Made by a program: the position numbers and the translations under genes. A stretch of 64,000 bases of DNA from assembly GCF_001499965.1 (NCBI RefSeq), contig NZ_LQIT01000089.1, positions 62,001-126,000 on the forward strand, given 5' to 3'. Source of the DNA: Mycobacterium sp. GA-2829. Its GTDB lineage: Bacteria; Actinomycetota; Actinomycetes; Mycobacteriales; Mycobacteriaceae. The notes under the pieces were generated by a model that did no database searches, was not told where the DNA came from, and saw nothing but the letters and a program-made list of their open reading frames with translations. Shown here piece by piece: positions 1 through 7,469 of the stretch (position 1 is its first letter; every line of letters starts with the position of its first letter).

Positions 1-779
1 GTGATCACCGTGAGGTCCCCGCTGGAGGTGTCGATCGGCGGGAAGACCTGCATGCCCCAGCCGTCGCCGTCGAACCAGCAGTGGGTGGGCAGCAGCGGTG
101 CGCCGGTCTCGCAGGCCAGCTTCGCCGGGCCTGCGGGCATCCGGGTCGGCTCACCGAAGAAGTCGACCTGCACACCCTGGCGGGTCAGGTCGCGTTCGGC
201 CATCAGGCAGACCACCCGGTTCTCCCGTAGCCGCTCCCGGAGCAGTTCATACGGTGGCCGCTCCCCTCCCGACAGCGGAATCACCTCGAACCCGAGGCTC
301 TCGCGGTAGGCGACGAACCGGTTGAACAGCGATTCGGGGCGCAGCCGTTCGGCGACGGTGGTCAACGCGCCGTGGTTCTGCACCAGCCACACCCCGGCCA
401 TGTCCCAGTTGCCGCTGTGCGGCAGCGCCGCGACCGCTCCGGTGCCCGCCTCGACGGCCTCCCACACGTGTTCGATGCCGGTGACGGTGAGTTCGCGCCC
501 CAGTTTGCGGTGGTCCATCGCGGGCAGCCGGAACGCCTCGCGCCAGTACCGGGCGTAGGACGCCAGCGAGGCGCGCATCAACTCGCCGGGCACCTCCGCG
601 GGCGCCACCCCGATGACCCGCGCGAGGTTCTTGCGCAGCTGGGCCGGCCCGCCGCCGCGGGCCGCGTATCGCGCGCCCGCGTCGAACGCGTTGCGCGCCA
701 CGGTGTCCGGGAGCGCGCGGACCACCCGCCAGCCCGCGGCGTAGCCCCAGTCCGTCAGCTGGTCGCCGAGTGCGCTCAC
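1..779 (-). CDS. patA: Phosphatidylinositol mannoside acyltransferase, 3' end cut by window edge
   Basis: Membrane-associated acyltransferase of the LpxL/HtrB-like family that acylates the mannose of PIM1/PIM2 (M. tuberculosis Rv2611c). About 259 codons are present of roughly 310 usual for the family. The HX4D catalytic motif is visible as HSGNWD at residues 121-126. The GTG start at 779 overlaps the pgsA stop as GTGA, so the two genes are translationally coupled. Its place at the end of the thrS-HIT-pgsA operon is the conserved mycobacterial order, which supports the PIM role. Function is taken from the family and the synteny. Confidence 0.9.
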   Translation of the reverse strand, partial: MSALGDQLTDWGYAAGWRVVRALPDTVARNAFDAGARYAARGGGPAQLRKNLARVIGVAPAEVPGELMRASLASYARYWREAFRLPAMDHRKLGRELTVTGIEHVWEAVEAGTGAVAALPHSGNWDMAGVWLVQNHGALTTVAERLRPESLFNRFVAYRESLGFEVIPLSGGERPPYELLRERLRENRVVCLMAERDLTRQGVQVDFFGEPTRMPAGPAKLACETGAPLLPTHCWFDGDGWGMQVFPPIDTSSGDLTVI

Positions 780-1444
780 TGCGCGTCCGCCGCCGGTTTC
801 TCCTCGCCCGGGCCGGGGATCTTGTCCATCGCGCCCGGCGAGGTCCGTACGGTGTGCAGCCGTTGGATCACGGTGACCACACTCGCCGCGGCCAGCACCC
901 ACATCGCCACGTGGATCAGCCACGGGATGTGCAGGAACCACACGCCGGACAACCCGGCGCCGGTCAGCACGATGACCAGCCGTTCGGGGCGTTCGATGAA
1001 GCCGCCGTCGCCGCGCAGCCCGCTGGCTTCGGCCCTGGCCTTGATGTAGGAGATGACCTGAGAGGTGATCAGGCAGATCAGCGTCGCGACCACCAGGGCC
1101 GGGCTGTCCATTCCGAACGCCGCCCACCACAGCAGACCGGCGAAGATCGCGCCGTCGGCGACGCGGTCACAGGTCGCGTCGAGCACCGCGCCGAACCGGG
1201 TGCCGCCGCCGCGTTCGCGCGCCATGGTGCCGTCGAGCATGTCCGCCAGCACGAATACCGCGACCGCGAAGGCGCCCCACCACAGCTGCCCGATCGGGAA
1301 CAGGGTCAGCGCGGCGAGCACCGTGCCCGCGGTGCCCAGGATCGTGATGCTGTCGGGGGTGAAGCCCACCCGCAGGGCGGCTCGGGCCACGGGGCGCGCC
1401 AGTTTGGCGTAGGCGGCGCGGGTCATCAGGTAGACGTTGCTCAC
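776..1444 (-). CDS. pgsA: Phosphatidylinositol phosphate synthase (CDP-alcohol phosphotransferase)
   Basis: Integral membrane enzyme joining CDP-diacylglycerol and inositol-1-phosphate, the first lipid step toward PIM, LM and LAM (Rv2612c, pgsA1). The 222-residue protein carries the family signature from Asp71 to Asp93: DG-x2-AR, eight residues, G-x3-D-x3-D (DGTMAR ... GAVLDATCD). Several membrane helices follow. The GTG start at 1444 is chosen because it overlaps the stop of the HIT gene as GTGA and gives the usual length. An open frame continues upstream, but that part is a shadow of the HIT gene. Confidence 0.93.
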   Translation of the reverse strand: MSNVYLMTRAAYAKLARPVARAALRVGFTPDSITILGTAGTVLAALTLFPIGQLWWGAFAVAVFVLADMLDGTMARERGGGTRFGAVLDATCDRVADGAIFAGLLWWAAFGMDSPALVVATLICLITSQVISYIKARAEASGLRGDGGFIERPERLVIVLTGAGLSGVWFLHIPWLIHVAMWVLAAASVVTVIQRLHTVRTSPGAMDKIPGPGEEKPAADAQ

Positions 1445-2025
1445 GGTGATAAACCCCCTTCCCCGTTCTGCTTGGCCCACTCGGTGGCCAGCAGCTGCCG
1501 CGTCTCGCGCAGCAACTGCGGGATCACCTTGGATCCGCCGATGATCGTGATGAAGTTGGCGTCCCCACCCCACCGCGGCACCACGTGCATGTGCAGGTGT
1601 TCGGCCAGCGACCCGCCCGCCGAGTGTCCGAGGTTGAGGCCGACGTTGAACCCGTGCGGCCGCGACACCGCCTTGATGACGCGAATCGCCTTCTGCGTGA
1701 ACGCCATCAGCTCGACGCTCTCGGCGTCGGTGAGGTCCTCGAGTTCGGACACCCGCCGGTACGGCACCACCATCAGGTGGCCGGGGTTGTACGGGTACAG
1801 GTTGAGCACCGCGTAGACCTGCGCACCGCGGGCGACCACCAGACCGTCCTCGTCGGCCATCGCGGGGATGTCGGTGAACGGCTGCGACGACTGTGCGGAA
1901 CCCTCCCCCTTCTTCATCGGCGATTCGGCGATGTAGCTCATGCGGTGCGGGGTCCACAGTCGCTGCAGGTTGTCCGGGTCGCCGACGCCGTGGTCGACTA
2001 TGGTCCGCTCGTCGGGTTCGGTCAC
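1441..2025 (-). CDS. HIT-family AP4A phosphorylase
   Basis: A 194-residue histidine-triad nucleotide-binding protein. The ortholog Rv2613c is described as a diadenosine tetraphosphate phosphorylase. The catalytic triad motif is visible as HLHMHVV with His143, His145 and His147, preceded by the usual HSAGGSLAEH stretch. The GTG start at 2025 overlaps the thrS stop (GTGA) and the gene's own stop overlaps the pgsA start, so it sits inside a fully coupled four-gene operon. Pairing with thrS may reflect removal of Ap4A made by aminoacyl-tRNA synthetases; that link is inference. Confidence 0.93.
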   Translation of the reverse strand: MTEPDERTIVDHGVGDPDNLQRLWTPHRMSYIAESPMKKGEGSAQSSQPFTDIPAMADEDGLVVARGAQVYAVLNLYPYNPGHLMVVPYRRVSELEDLTDAESVELMAFTQKAIRVIKAVSRPHGFNVGLNLGHSAGGSLAEHLHMHVVPRWGGDANFITIIGGSKVIPQLLRETRQLLATEWAKQNGEGGLSP

Positions 2026-4076
2026 GTTCCGGCGCCCACCTTGACCAGTTCGGCCGTCGGCGTGGCGTTGCGGCGTTCGGCGATCCAGTTCACGATCGCC
2101 TCCACCGCCGCCTCCCGCGGGACGCCGTTGATCTGCGTGCGGTCCCCGAAGCGGAACGAGATCGCCCCGGCTTCAATGTCCTTGTCGCCCGCCAGCAACA
2201 TGAACGGCACCCGCTGGTTGGTGTGGTTGACGATCTTCTTGGCCATCCGGTCGTCGCTGGTGTCCACCTCGACCCGCACCCCGCGCGAACGCAATTGTGC
2301 GGCAACGTCTTCCAGGTACGGGATGTGCGCGTCGGCGACCGGCACCCCGACCACCTGCACCGGTGCCAGCCAGGCCGGGAATGCGCCCGCGTAGTGCTCG
2401 GTGAGCACGCCGAAGAACCGCTCGATGGAGCCGAACAGGGCCCGGTGGATCAGCACCGGGCGCTGACGGGTGCCGTCGGCGGCGGTGTACTCCAGCTCGA
2501 ACCGCTCCGGCATGTTGAAGTCGAGCTGAATCGTCGACATCTGCCAGTTGCGGCCCAGCGCGTCCTTGACCTGCACCGAGATCTTCGGACCGTAGAACGC
2601 CGCACCGCCCGGATCGGGCACCAGGTGCAGACCCGAGGCCTCGGCCACCTCGCGCAGCGTGTCGGTGGCCTCCTCCCACACGTCGTCGGAGCCCACGTAC
2701 TTGTCGGGATCCTTGGTCGAGAGCTCCAGGTAGAAGTCGTCGAGCCCATAGTCCGACAGCAGGTCGAGCACGAACTGCAGCAGCGAGGACAGTTCGTCGC
2801 GCATCTGCTCGCGGGTGGTGTAGATGTGCGCGTCGTCCTGGGTCATCCCGCGCACGCGGGTCAATCCGTGCACCACACCGGACTTCTCGTACCGGTACAC
2901 CGACCCGAACTCGAACAGCCGCAACGGCAGCTCGCGGTAGGACCGCCCCCGCGACCGGTAGATCAGGTGGTGCATGGGGCAGTTCATCGGCTTGAGGTAG
3001 TAGTTCTGCCCGGGTTTGCGGACCGCACCGTTGTCGTCGTACTCGGCGTCGATGTGCATCGGCGGGAACATGCCGTCGGCGTACCACTCCAGGTGCCCGG
3101 AGGTGACGTACAGGTGTTCCTTGGTGATGTGCGGGGTGTTGACGAACTGGTAGCCGGCCCGCTCGTGCTTGGCGCGCGAGTAGTCTTCGAGCTCCTTGCG
3201 GACGATCCCGCCCTTGGGGTGGAACACCGGCAGCCCGGACCCGAGTTCGTCGGGGAAGCTGAACAGGTCGAGTTCCACGCCGAGCTTGCGGTGGTCGCGG
3301 CGCTGCGCCTCCTCGATGAGCTCGAGGTGACGGTCGAGCGCCTCCTGGGACTCCCAGGCCGTGCCGTAGATCCGCTGCAGGCTGGCGTTGGCCTGATCCC
3401 CACGCCAGTACGCTGCCGAACTGCGGGTCAGCTTGAACGCCGGGATGTACTTCGTCGTCGGGATGTGCGGGCCGCGGCACAGGTCGCCCCAGACCCGTTC
3501 GCGCGTGCGCGGGTTGAGGTTGTCGTAGGCCGTCAGCTCGTCGCCACCGACCTCCATCACTTCGGGATCGCCGGACTTGTCGTCGACGAGTTCGAGCTTG
3601 TAGGGCTCGTCGGCGAGTTCTTTGCGCGCAGCGTCCTTGGACTCGTAGACCCGCCGCTCGAACAGCTGACCGTCCTTGACGATCTTGCGCATCTTCTTCT
3701 CGAGCGCCTCGAGATCCTCGGGCGTGAACGCTTGCGGGACGTCGAAGTCGTAGTAGAAACCGTCGGTGATCGGCGGGCCGATGCCGAGCTTGGCCTCCGG
3801 GAACAGGTCCTGCACGGCCTGGGCCAGCACGTGCGCCGCGGAGTGGCGGATCACGCTGCGGCCGTCCTCGGTGTCGGCGGGCACCGGCGTCACCTCGACG
3901 TCGTCCTCGGGCGCCCAGGACAGGTCACGCAGCCGGCCGTCGGCGTCCCGCACCACGACGATCGCGTCGGGGGCGCCGCGGCCGGGCAGTCCCGCCTCGC
4001 GCACCGCCGCCCCGGCGGTCGTCCCGGCAGCCACCCGGATCGGGGCTGCGGGGGCTGGGCTGGCGGCGGCGCTCAT
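2022..4076 (-). CDS. thrS: Threonyl-tRNA synthetase
   Basis: Class II aminoacyl-tRNA synthetase charging tRNA-Thr, 684 residues, full length for actinobacterial ThrS (Rv2614c). In order it shows an N-terminal TGS-like domain (about 1-70), the editing domain with HSAAH near residue 79, the catalytic core with the zinc-binding cysteine in NCPMHH, motif 2 around FEFGSVYRYE and a C-terminal anticodon-binding domain. The ATG start has a GGAAAG element about 8 bases upstream. It heads the operon thrS-HIT-pgsA-patA. Confidence 0.97.
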   Translation of the reverse strand: MSAAASPAPAAPIRVAAGTTAGAAVREAGLPGRGAPDAIVVVRDADGRLRDLSWAPEDDVEVTPVPADTEDGRSVIRHSAAHVLAQAVQDLFPEAKLGIGPPITDGFYYDFDVPQAFTPEDLEALEKKMRKIVKDGQLFERRVYESKDAARKELADEPYKLELVDDKSGDPEVMEVGGDELTAYDNLNPRTRERVWGDLCRGPHIPTTKYIPAFKLTRSSAAYWRGDQANASLQRIYGTAWESQEALDRHLELIEEAQRRDHRKLGVELDLFSFPDELGSGLPVFHPKGGIVRKELEDYSRAKHERAGYQFVNTPHITKEHLYVTSGHLEWYADGMFPPMHIDAEYDDNGAVRKPGQNYYLKPMNCPMHHLIYRSRGRSYRELPLRLFEFGSVYRYEKSGVVHGLTRVRGMTQDDAHIYTTREQMRDELSSLLQFVLDLLSDYGLDDFYLELSTKDPDKYVGSDDVWEEATDTLREVAEASGLHLVPDPGGAAFYGPKISVQVKDALGRNWQMSTIQLDFNMPERFELEYTAADGTRQRPVLIHRALFGSIERFFGVLTEHYAGAFPAWLAPVQVVGVPVADAHIPYLEDVAAQLRSRGVRVEVDTSDDRMAKKIVNHTNQRVPFMLLAGDKDIEAGAISFRFGDRTQINGVPREAAVEAIVNWIAERRNATPTAELVKVGAGT

Positions 4077-4158
4077 CGGTGACTCTTTCCGGGGGTCGGG
4101 GACAGTCGAACGCGACCATGCTATCGGGGTGCGTGCCCGGGGCAGGACTGTGACCGCG

Positions 4159-4608
4159 TCAGGAAGACCCGAACCCGAGCGGGCTGTCGAGCCAGTCGTG
4201 CTCGTAACCCACCAACTCCCCCGCCCAGCCGAGCGCGCCCAGCAACCACAGCGTCGCGAACACGAACAGCGCGGTGACCAGGCCGCCCAGGATCTGCACG
4301 ATCGCGTGCTGACGGTGGAACCAGTCCATGACCCGGTCGTAGCGTTCCCTGGCGTACTTCAGCAGTCGCTGCGCCCACTCGAATTCGGTGGCGAGGATGC
4401 CCAGCCCGAGGAACACGATGGCCCAGCCCGGCCCCGGATACGGGATCGCGACGATGCCCACACCGAGTACCACCACACCCAGCACCCCGACGGCGATGCG
4501 GTAGAAGAACTCGACCCTCGGCCGGCGGCGCAGCCCGTCGCGCCACTGTTTCCACCGGTCCTTGACCCGGCTCCAGCGCGACGGCTGCTCGGTCTCGTGA
4601 TCGGTCAC
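4159..4608 (-). CDS. PGPGW-motif small transmembrane protein (TIGR02611-like)
   Basis: A 149-residue membrane protein of unknown role. It has a basic N-terminal region rich in Arg and Trp, a first hydrophobic segment, the diagnostic PYPGPGWAIVFLGLGILATE stretch characteristic of the actinobacterial TIGR02611/PGPGW family, and two further hydrophobic segments near the C-terminus. The GTG start at 4608 overlaps the stop of the upstream thioesterase gene (GTGA), so the two are co-translated. Family assignment is by motif recognition; no function is known to me. Confidence 0.85.
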   Translation of the reverse strand: MTDHETEQPSRWSRVKDRWKQWRDGLRRRPRVEFFYRIAVGVLGVVVLGVGIVAIPYPGPGWAIVFLGLGILATEFEWAQRLLKYARERYDRVMDWFHRQHAIVQILGGLVTALFVFATLWLLGALGWAGELVGYEHDWLDSPLGFGSS

Positions 4609-5240
4609 GGCTGCCCCGGTTTGAGTCGGACGAACAGCGCCTCGGCCTCGGCGAGCACGGTGTCCCCGTCGAGGAGTCGTCCCTCGACGAAGATCTTGCG
4701 GCCCTCGATGCGGTCGATACCCGCCTCGACGCGCAACGGCTTCTCCACCGGGGTGATGCTGCGGTAGTTCACCTGCAGGTAGGCGGTGCGCTGGAAGCGG
4801 CTCTGGGTGAGCTTGTAGGTGGTGTAGCCCAGCACCGAGTCGAACAGCAGCGCCACCGCACCGCCGTGGGCGGCGCCGTTGCGGCCCAGATAGAACCGGC
4901 GGAAGGTCGCCTCGCCGGCGATGCGCCCGTCGTCGGTCTTGGCCAGGAACATCGGCACCTGCAGGATGTTGCCGCGGTTGGGCAGGTCCAGCCGGCGCCC
5001 GGACGGTGAGCTCCACTCGTCGGCGCGGTAGGGCTCCAACAGCCCGGTGACCTTCTCGATCAGACCCGCGGCCTCGGTGATCACCTCGTCGGGTGCGTCG
5101 GCCGCACGCGCGAGGTCCTGCAGGTCCCGGACCGCCTCGACGAACCGGCCGTAGTCGGGTCCGCCGCGGGTCGTCGGTTCCGGCGGGTTGAAGCCGCCGC
5201 CGCTGCGCCCCTCGCTCACATCGCTCACCACACCGTTCAC
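4605..5240 (-). CDS. Hotdog-fold acyl-CoA thioesterase (PaaI-like)
   Basis: About 211 residues. The C-terminal 130 residues form a hotdog domain with the PaaI-type pattern GRNGAAHGGAVALLFDSVLG followed by YLQVNYRSITPV. The N-terminal third is a helical extension typical of mycobacterial members. The probable activity is hydrolysis of an acyl-CoA thioester; the substrate cannot be read from the sequence. The GTG at 5240 is chosen as start; another GTG nine bases downstream is possible. The stop overlaps the next gene's GTG. It is divergent from the DUF1990 gene across a very short gap. Confidence 0.8.
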   Translation of the reverse strand: MNGVVSDVSEGRSGGGFNPPEPTTRGGPDYGRFVEAVRDLQDLARAADAPDEVITEAAGLIEKVTGLLEPYRADEWSSPSGRRLDLPNRGNILQVPMFLAKTDDGRIAGEATFRRFYLGRNGAAHGGAVALLFDSVLGYTTYKLTQSRFQRTAYLQVNYRSITPVEKPLRVEAGIDRIEGRKIFVEGRLLDGDTVLAEAEALFVRLKPGQP

Positions 5241-5273
5241 CGTATTGCGCGCGGGCGGTGAGAGGGTGGCGGG

Positions 5274-5771
5274 GTAAAACTCAGCGACCTCGCCGCACTC
5301 CCGTTCACGTATCCGGAAGTCGGCGCGACCGCCGGTCCGCTGCCGGCCGGCTACCACCACGTGCGCGAGTCCGCGGTGATCGGATCCGGCCGGGACCGGT
5401 TCGACGAGGCGGCCGAGGCGGTGCTGCGGTGGGGCATGTTGCGCGGCGCCGGTGTGCGCGTGCGGGCGACGACGGAGGCCGCCCGGGTGGGCTCGGAGGT
5501 GATCGTGGGGCTCGGACCGGTGCAGGCGCCGTGTCGCGTGGTGTATGTCATCGACGAACCCGACCGGCGCGGCTTCGCCTACGGCACGCTGCCCGGCCAC
5601 GCCGAGTCCGGCGAGGAACTGTTCGCGGTCCGCTACGACCGCGCGACCGATCTGGTCTACGCGGAGGTGGCGGCGTTCTCCCGGCACCACACCTGGTGGA
5701 GCAGGCTCGCCGGGCCGGTCACCTCGGTGGTGCAGCGGGTGGTCACTCGGCGGTATCTGCGGGCGCTGTGA
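5274..5771 (+). CDS. DUF1990 family protein with anomalous start codon
   Basis: Soluble protein of unknown function, 165 codons. The family N-terminus (KLSDLAALPFTYPEVGATAG) is readable in frame from 5277, and the C-terminal GFAYGTLPGHAESGEE block is also present. No ATG, GTG or TTG exists in this frame between the stop at 5259 and the GTG at 5361: the codon just before the conserved Lys is GTA, where a GTG would be expected. Either the start was mutated (or misread), or translation begins at 5361 and loses 29 conserved residues. Coordinates follow the homologous extent. Confidence 0.7.
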   Translation, partial: VKLSDLAALPFTYPEVGATAGPLPAGYHHVRESAVIGSGRDRFDEAAEAVLRWGMLRGAGVRVRATTEAARVGSEVIVGLGPVQAPCRVVYVIDEPDRRGFAYGTLPGHAESGEELFAVRYDRATDLVYAEVAAFSRHHTWWSRLAGPVTSVVQRVVTRRYLRAL

Positions 5772-5853
5772 CGCGGTGTCGTCGTTCCCGCGTCCCCCGG
5801 TGAGTGGAGCGCGTAGATTTGACCCACCACGAAATCAAGATCGGAAGGTGCTG

Positions 5854-6561
5854 GTGACCGAACCTGACGGCGTCGAAGGCGTGCATCGACGGATCGCCGA
5901 CCTGGTGCAGGAACTGCACGCCCGCACCGACACCGATCCCGAGGCGGTGCTCGCCGAACTGGTCGAACACGCCGCGGCCGAGATCCCCGGCGCCCAGTAC
6001 GCCGGCGTCACCATCACCCGCAACGCGAAACAGATCGAGACCCCGGCCGCCACCCACCGGTGGCCGATCGTGCTCGACGAGATCCAGGAGCGTCACCACG
6101 AGGGGCCGTGCCTGACCGCCGCCTGGACCGAACGCACCGTCCACGTCGCCGACCTCGAACACGAGGAGCGCTTCCCCGACTACCGGCGCGACGCGCTGGC
6201 ACAGACGCCGATCCGCTCCATCATGGCGTTCCAGCTCTACATCGCCGACCAGTCGATGGGCGCGATCAACGTCTACGCCGAGACGCCGCACGCCTTCACC
6301 CCCGAATCCCGCGAGATCGGGATGATCTTCGCGGCGCACTCGTCAGTGGCGTGGAACTCGGCCCGCCGCGATGAGCAGTTCCGGCAGGCGCTGGCCAGTC
6401 GCGACGTCATCGGGCAGGCCAAGGGCATGATCATGGAGCGCTACAGCGTCGACGCGGTACAGGCGTTCGCGCTGCTGCGCAAGCTCTCGCAGGACTCCAA
6501 CGTGCCGCTGATCCGGGTTGCGACGGAGCTGACCAACAGGTCCACCACGCCGGGCATCTGA
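5854..6561 (+). CDS. GAF-ANTAR transcription antitermination regulator
   Basis: 235 residues: a GAF sensor domain (about 15-165) followed by an ANTAR RNA-binding domain (about 172-228, with SRDVIGQAKGMIMERY). ANTAR proteins bind paired hairpins in nascent RNA and prevent termination; the GAF domain would sense a small ligand or redox cue, unknown here. The GTG at 5854 is preferred because a GGAAGG element lies five bases upstream; GTG 5848 would overlap that element. It precedes two small membrane-protein genes that could be part of its regulon. Confidence 0.88.
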   Translation: MTEPDGVEGVHRRIADLVQELHARTDTDPEAVLAELVEHAAAEIPGAQYAGVTITRNAKQIETPAATHRWPIVLDEIQERHHEGPCLTAAWTERTVHVADLEHEERFPDYRRDALAQTPIRSIMAFQLYIADQSMGAINVYAETPHAFTPESREIGMIFAAHSSVAWNSARRDEQFRQALASRDVIGQAKGMIMERYSVDAVQAFALLRKLSQDSNVPLIRVATELTNRSTTPGI

Positions 6562-6577
6562 CGCGCCCGGGTTTGCA

Positions 6578-6593
6578 CCCCCGCGAGCGGGGG
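6578..6593 (+). other. Short GC hairpin between ANTAR gene and holin-X gene
   Basis: CCCCC, a six-base loop GCGAGC and GGGGG form a perfect five-pair stem-loop 17 bases after the ANTAR stop. There is no U tract, so it is not a canonical terminator. Its position just after an antiterminator gene invites, but does not prove, a link. The loop does not match the ANTAR loop preference I know (A at position 1, G at 4). Confidence 0.4.
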
Positions 6594-6633
6594 CACCACA
6601 GTCCTCACAGCCAACACAGAGGGCAGGTGCGTG

Positions 6634-7035
6634 ATGAGTCTCGAATCGAAGCCGGGCGCGGACGCGTCGCTCGGGGAACTGCTCAGCCAACTGTCCGCCC
6701 AGACCTCACGGCTGGTGCGGGACGAGATGCGGTTGGCCCAGAAGGAATTCCAGGAGTCCGCGAAGCACGCCGGCATCGGAGCCGGATTGCTCAGTGTCGC
6801 AGGGATTTTCGCGTTTCTCGGGCTGGCGACGGTGATCGCCGCCGCCGTCGCGGCGCTGGCATTGGTACTTCCGGTCTGGGCGGCGGCGCTGATCGTCGCG
6901 GTGGTGTTGTTCGCCATCGCCGGTGTCGCGGCCCTGGTCAGCAAGAAGCAGGCCGACGAGGTCACCCCGGCGGCACCCCGCACCGTCGAGACGGTGAAAG
7001 CCGACATCCAAGAGGTAAAGGACCGCGCATCATGA
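6634..7035 (+). CDS. Actinobacterial holin-X family membrane protein
   Basis: 133 residues with an amphipathic N-terminal helix (LGELLSQLSAQTSRLVRDEM), two long hydrophobic segments at about residues 47-70 and 78-98, and a charged C-terminal tail. This matches the phage-holin-3_6 / holin-X family (PF07332) that is common in actinobacteria and usually found beside DUF3618 genes. No evidence of phage context. ATG 6634 is preferred over the adjacent GTG 6631 because the GGCAGG element is then six bases away. The stop overlaps the next start (ATGA). Confidence 0.85.
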   Translation: MSLESKPGADASLGELLSQLSAQTSRLVRDEMRLAQKEFQESAKHAGIGAGLLSVAGIFAFLGLATVIAAAVAALALVLPVWAAALIVAVVLFAIAGVAALVSKKQADEVTPAAPRTVETVKADIQEVKDRAS

Positions 7036-7328
7036 CCGCACCCGACCGCCCCGAGCCCGGCCCCGACGCCGGCGTGCACGACATCGAGGCCGACATCGAG
7101 GCCACCCGCCAGCAGCTCGGCGAGACGGTCGAAGCGCTGTCGGCCAAGCTCGACGTCAAGCAACAGGCCAAGGACCGGGTCGAGGAGACCAAACAGCGGG
7201 TCGCCGACAAGGCGCAAACCGCTCAGCACGCCGTGACCGACAACCCCCAGAAATCGATCCCCGTCGCAGCGGTGGCCGCCGTCGTGGTGGTGGTGCTCGG
7301 GGTCCTCGTGTGGCGCCGTCGGCACTGA
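7032..7328 (+). CDS. DUF3618 small membrane protein
   Basis: 98 residues. The signature DIEADIEATRQQLGETVEAL opens a coiled-coil region (about 17-75), followed by one transmembrane segment rich in Val and Ala and a short basic C-terminus (WRRRH). DUF3618 proteins are typically encoded next to holin-X proteins and are thought to sit in the envelope; the function is not established. It overlaps the preceding gene by ATGA, so the two are expected to be co-translated. Confidence 0.85.
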   Translation: MTAPDRPEPGPDAGVHDIEADIEATRQQLGETVEALSAKLDVKQQAKDRVEETKQRVADKAQTAQHAVTDNPQKSIPVAAVAAVVVVVLGVLVWRRRH

Positions 7329-7353
7329 CGTAGCAGACGCCGTCGACGCCCCC

Positions 7354-7413
7354 GAAAAATAATTTGCTCTACTTTCAAAGAATAACTTCTTTATCAGGAT
7401 TTTTTAAGGTACC
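7354..7413. promoter_or_regulatory. AT-rich intergenic block before the repeat-protein gene
   Basis: Roughly 55-60 bases with only about a quarter G+C by hand count, containing A5, T6 and TTATC-type runs in a chromosome near 70% G+C. It lies between the DUF3618 gene and the unrecognised exported protein. In mycobacteria such blocks are typical binding ground for the Lsr2 silencer; that role is inferred here. A TAATAC hexamer at 7443-7448 could serve as a -10 element, but no -35 is clear. Confidence 0.55.
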
Positions 7414-7469
7414 TTTCTCGTCATCCGACGTGGTCGGGGGGTTAATACCAGTCTGAGAAGGGGGCCATG

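Noticed and set aside
1893..4082. 729-codon open frame on the plus strand opposite thrS
   Set aside because: Exact shadow of thrS on the other strand; high GC3 makes long antisense frames common here. No family features.
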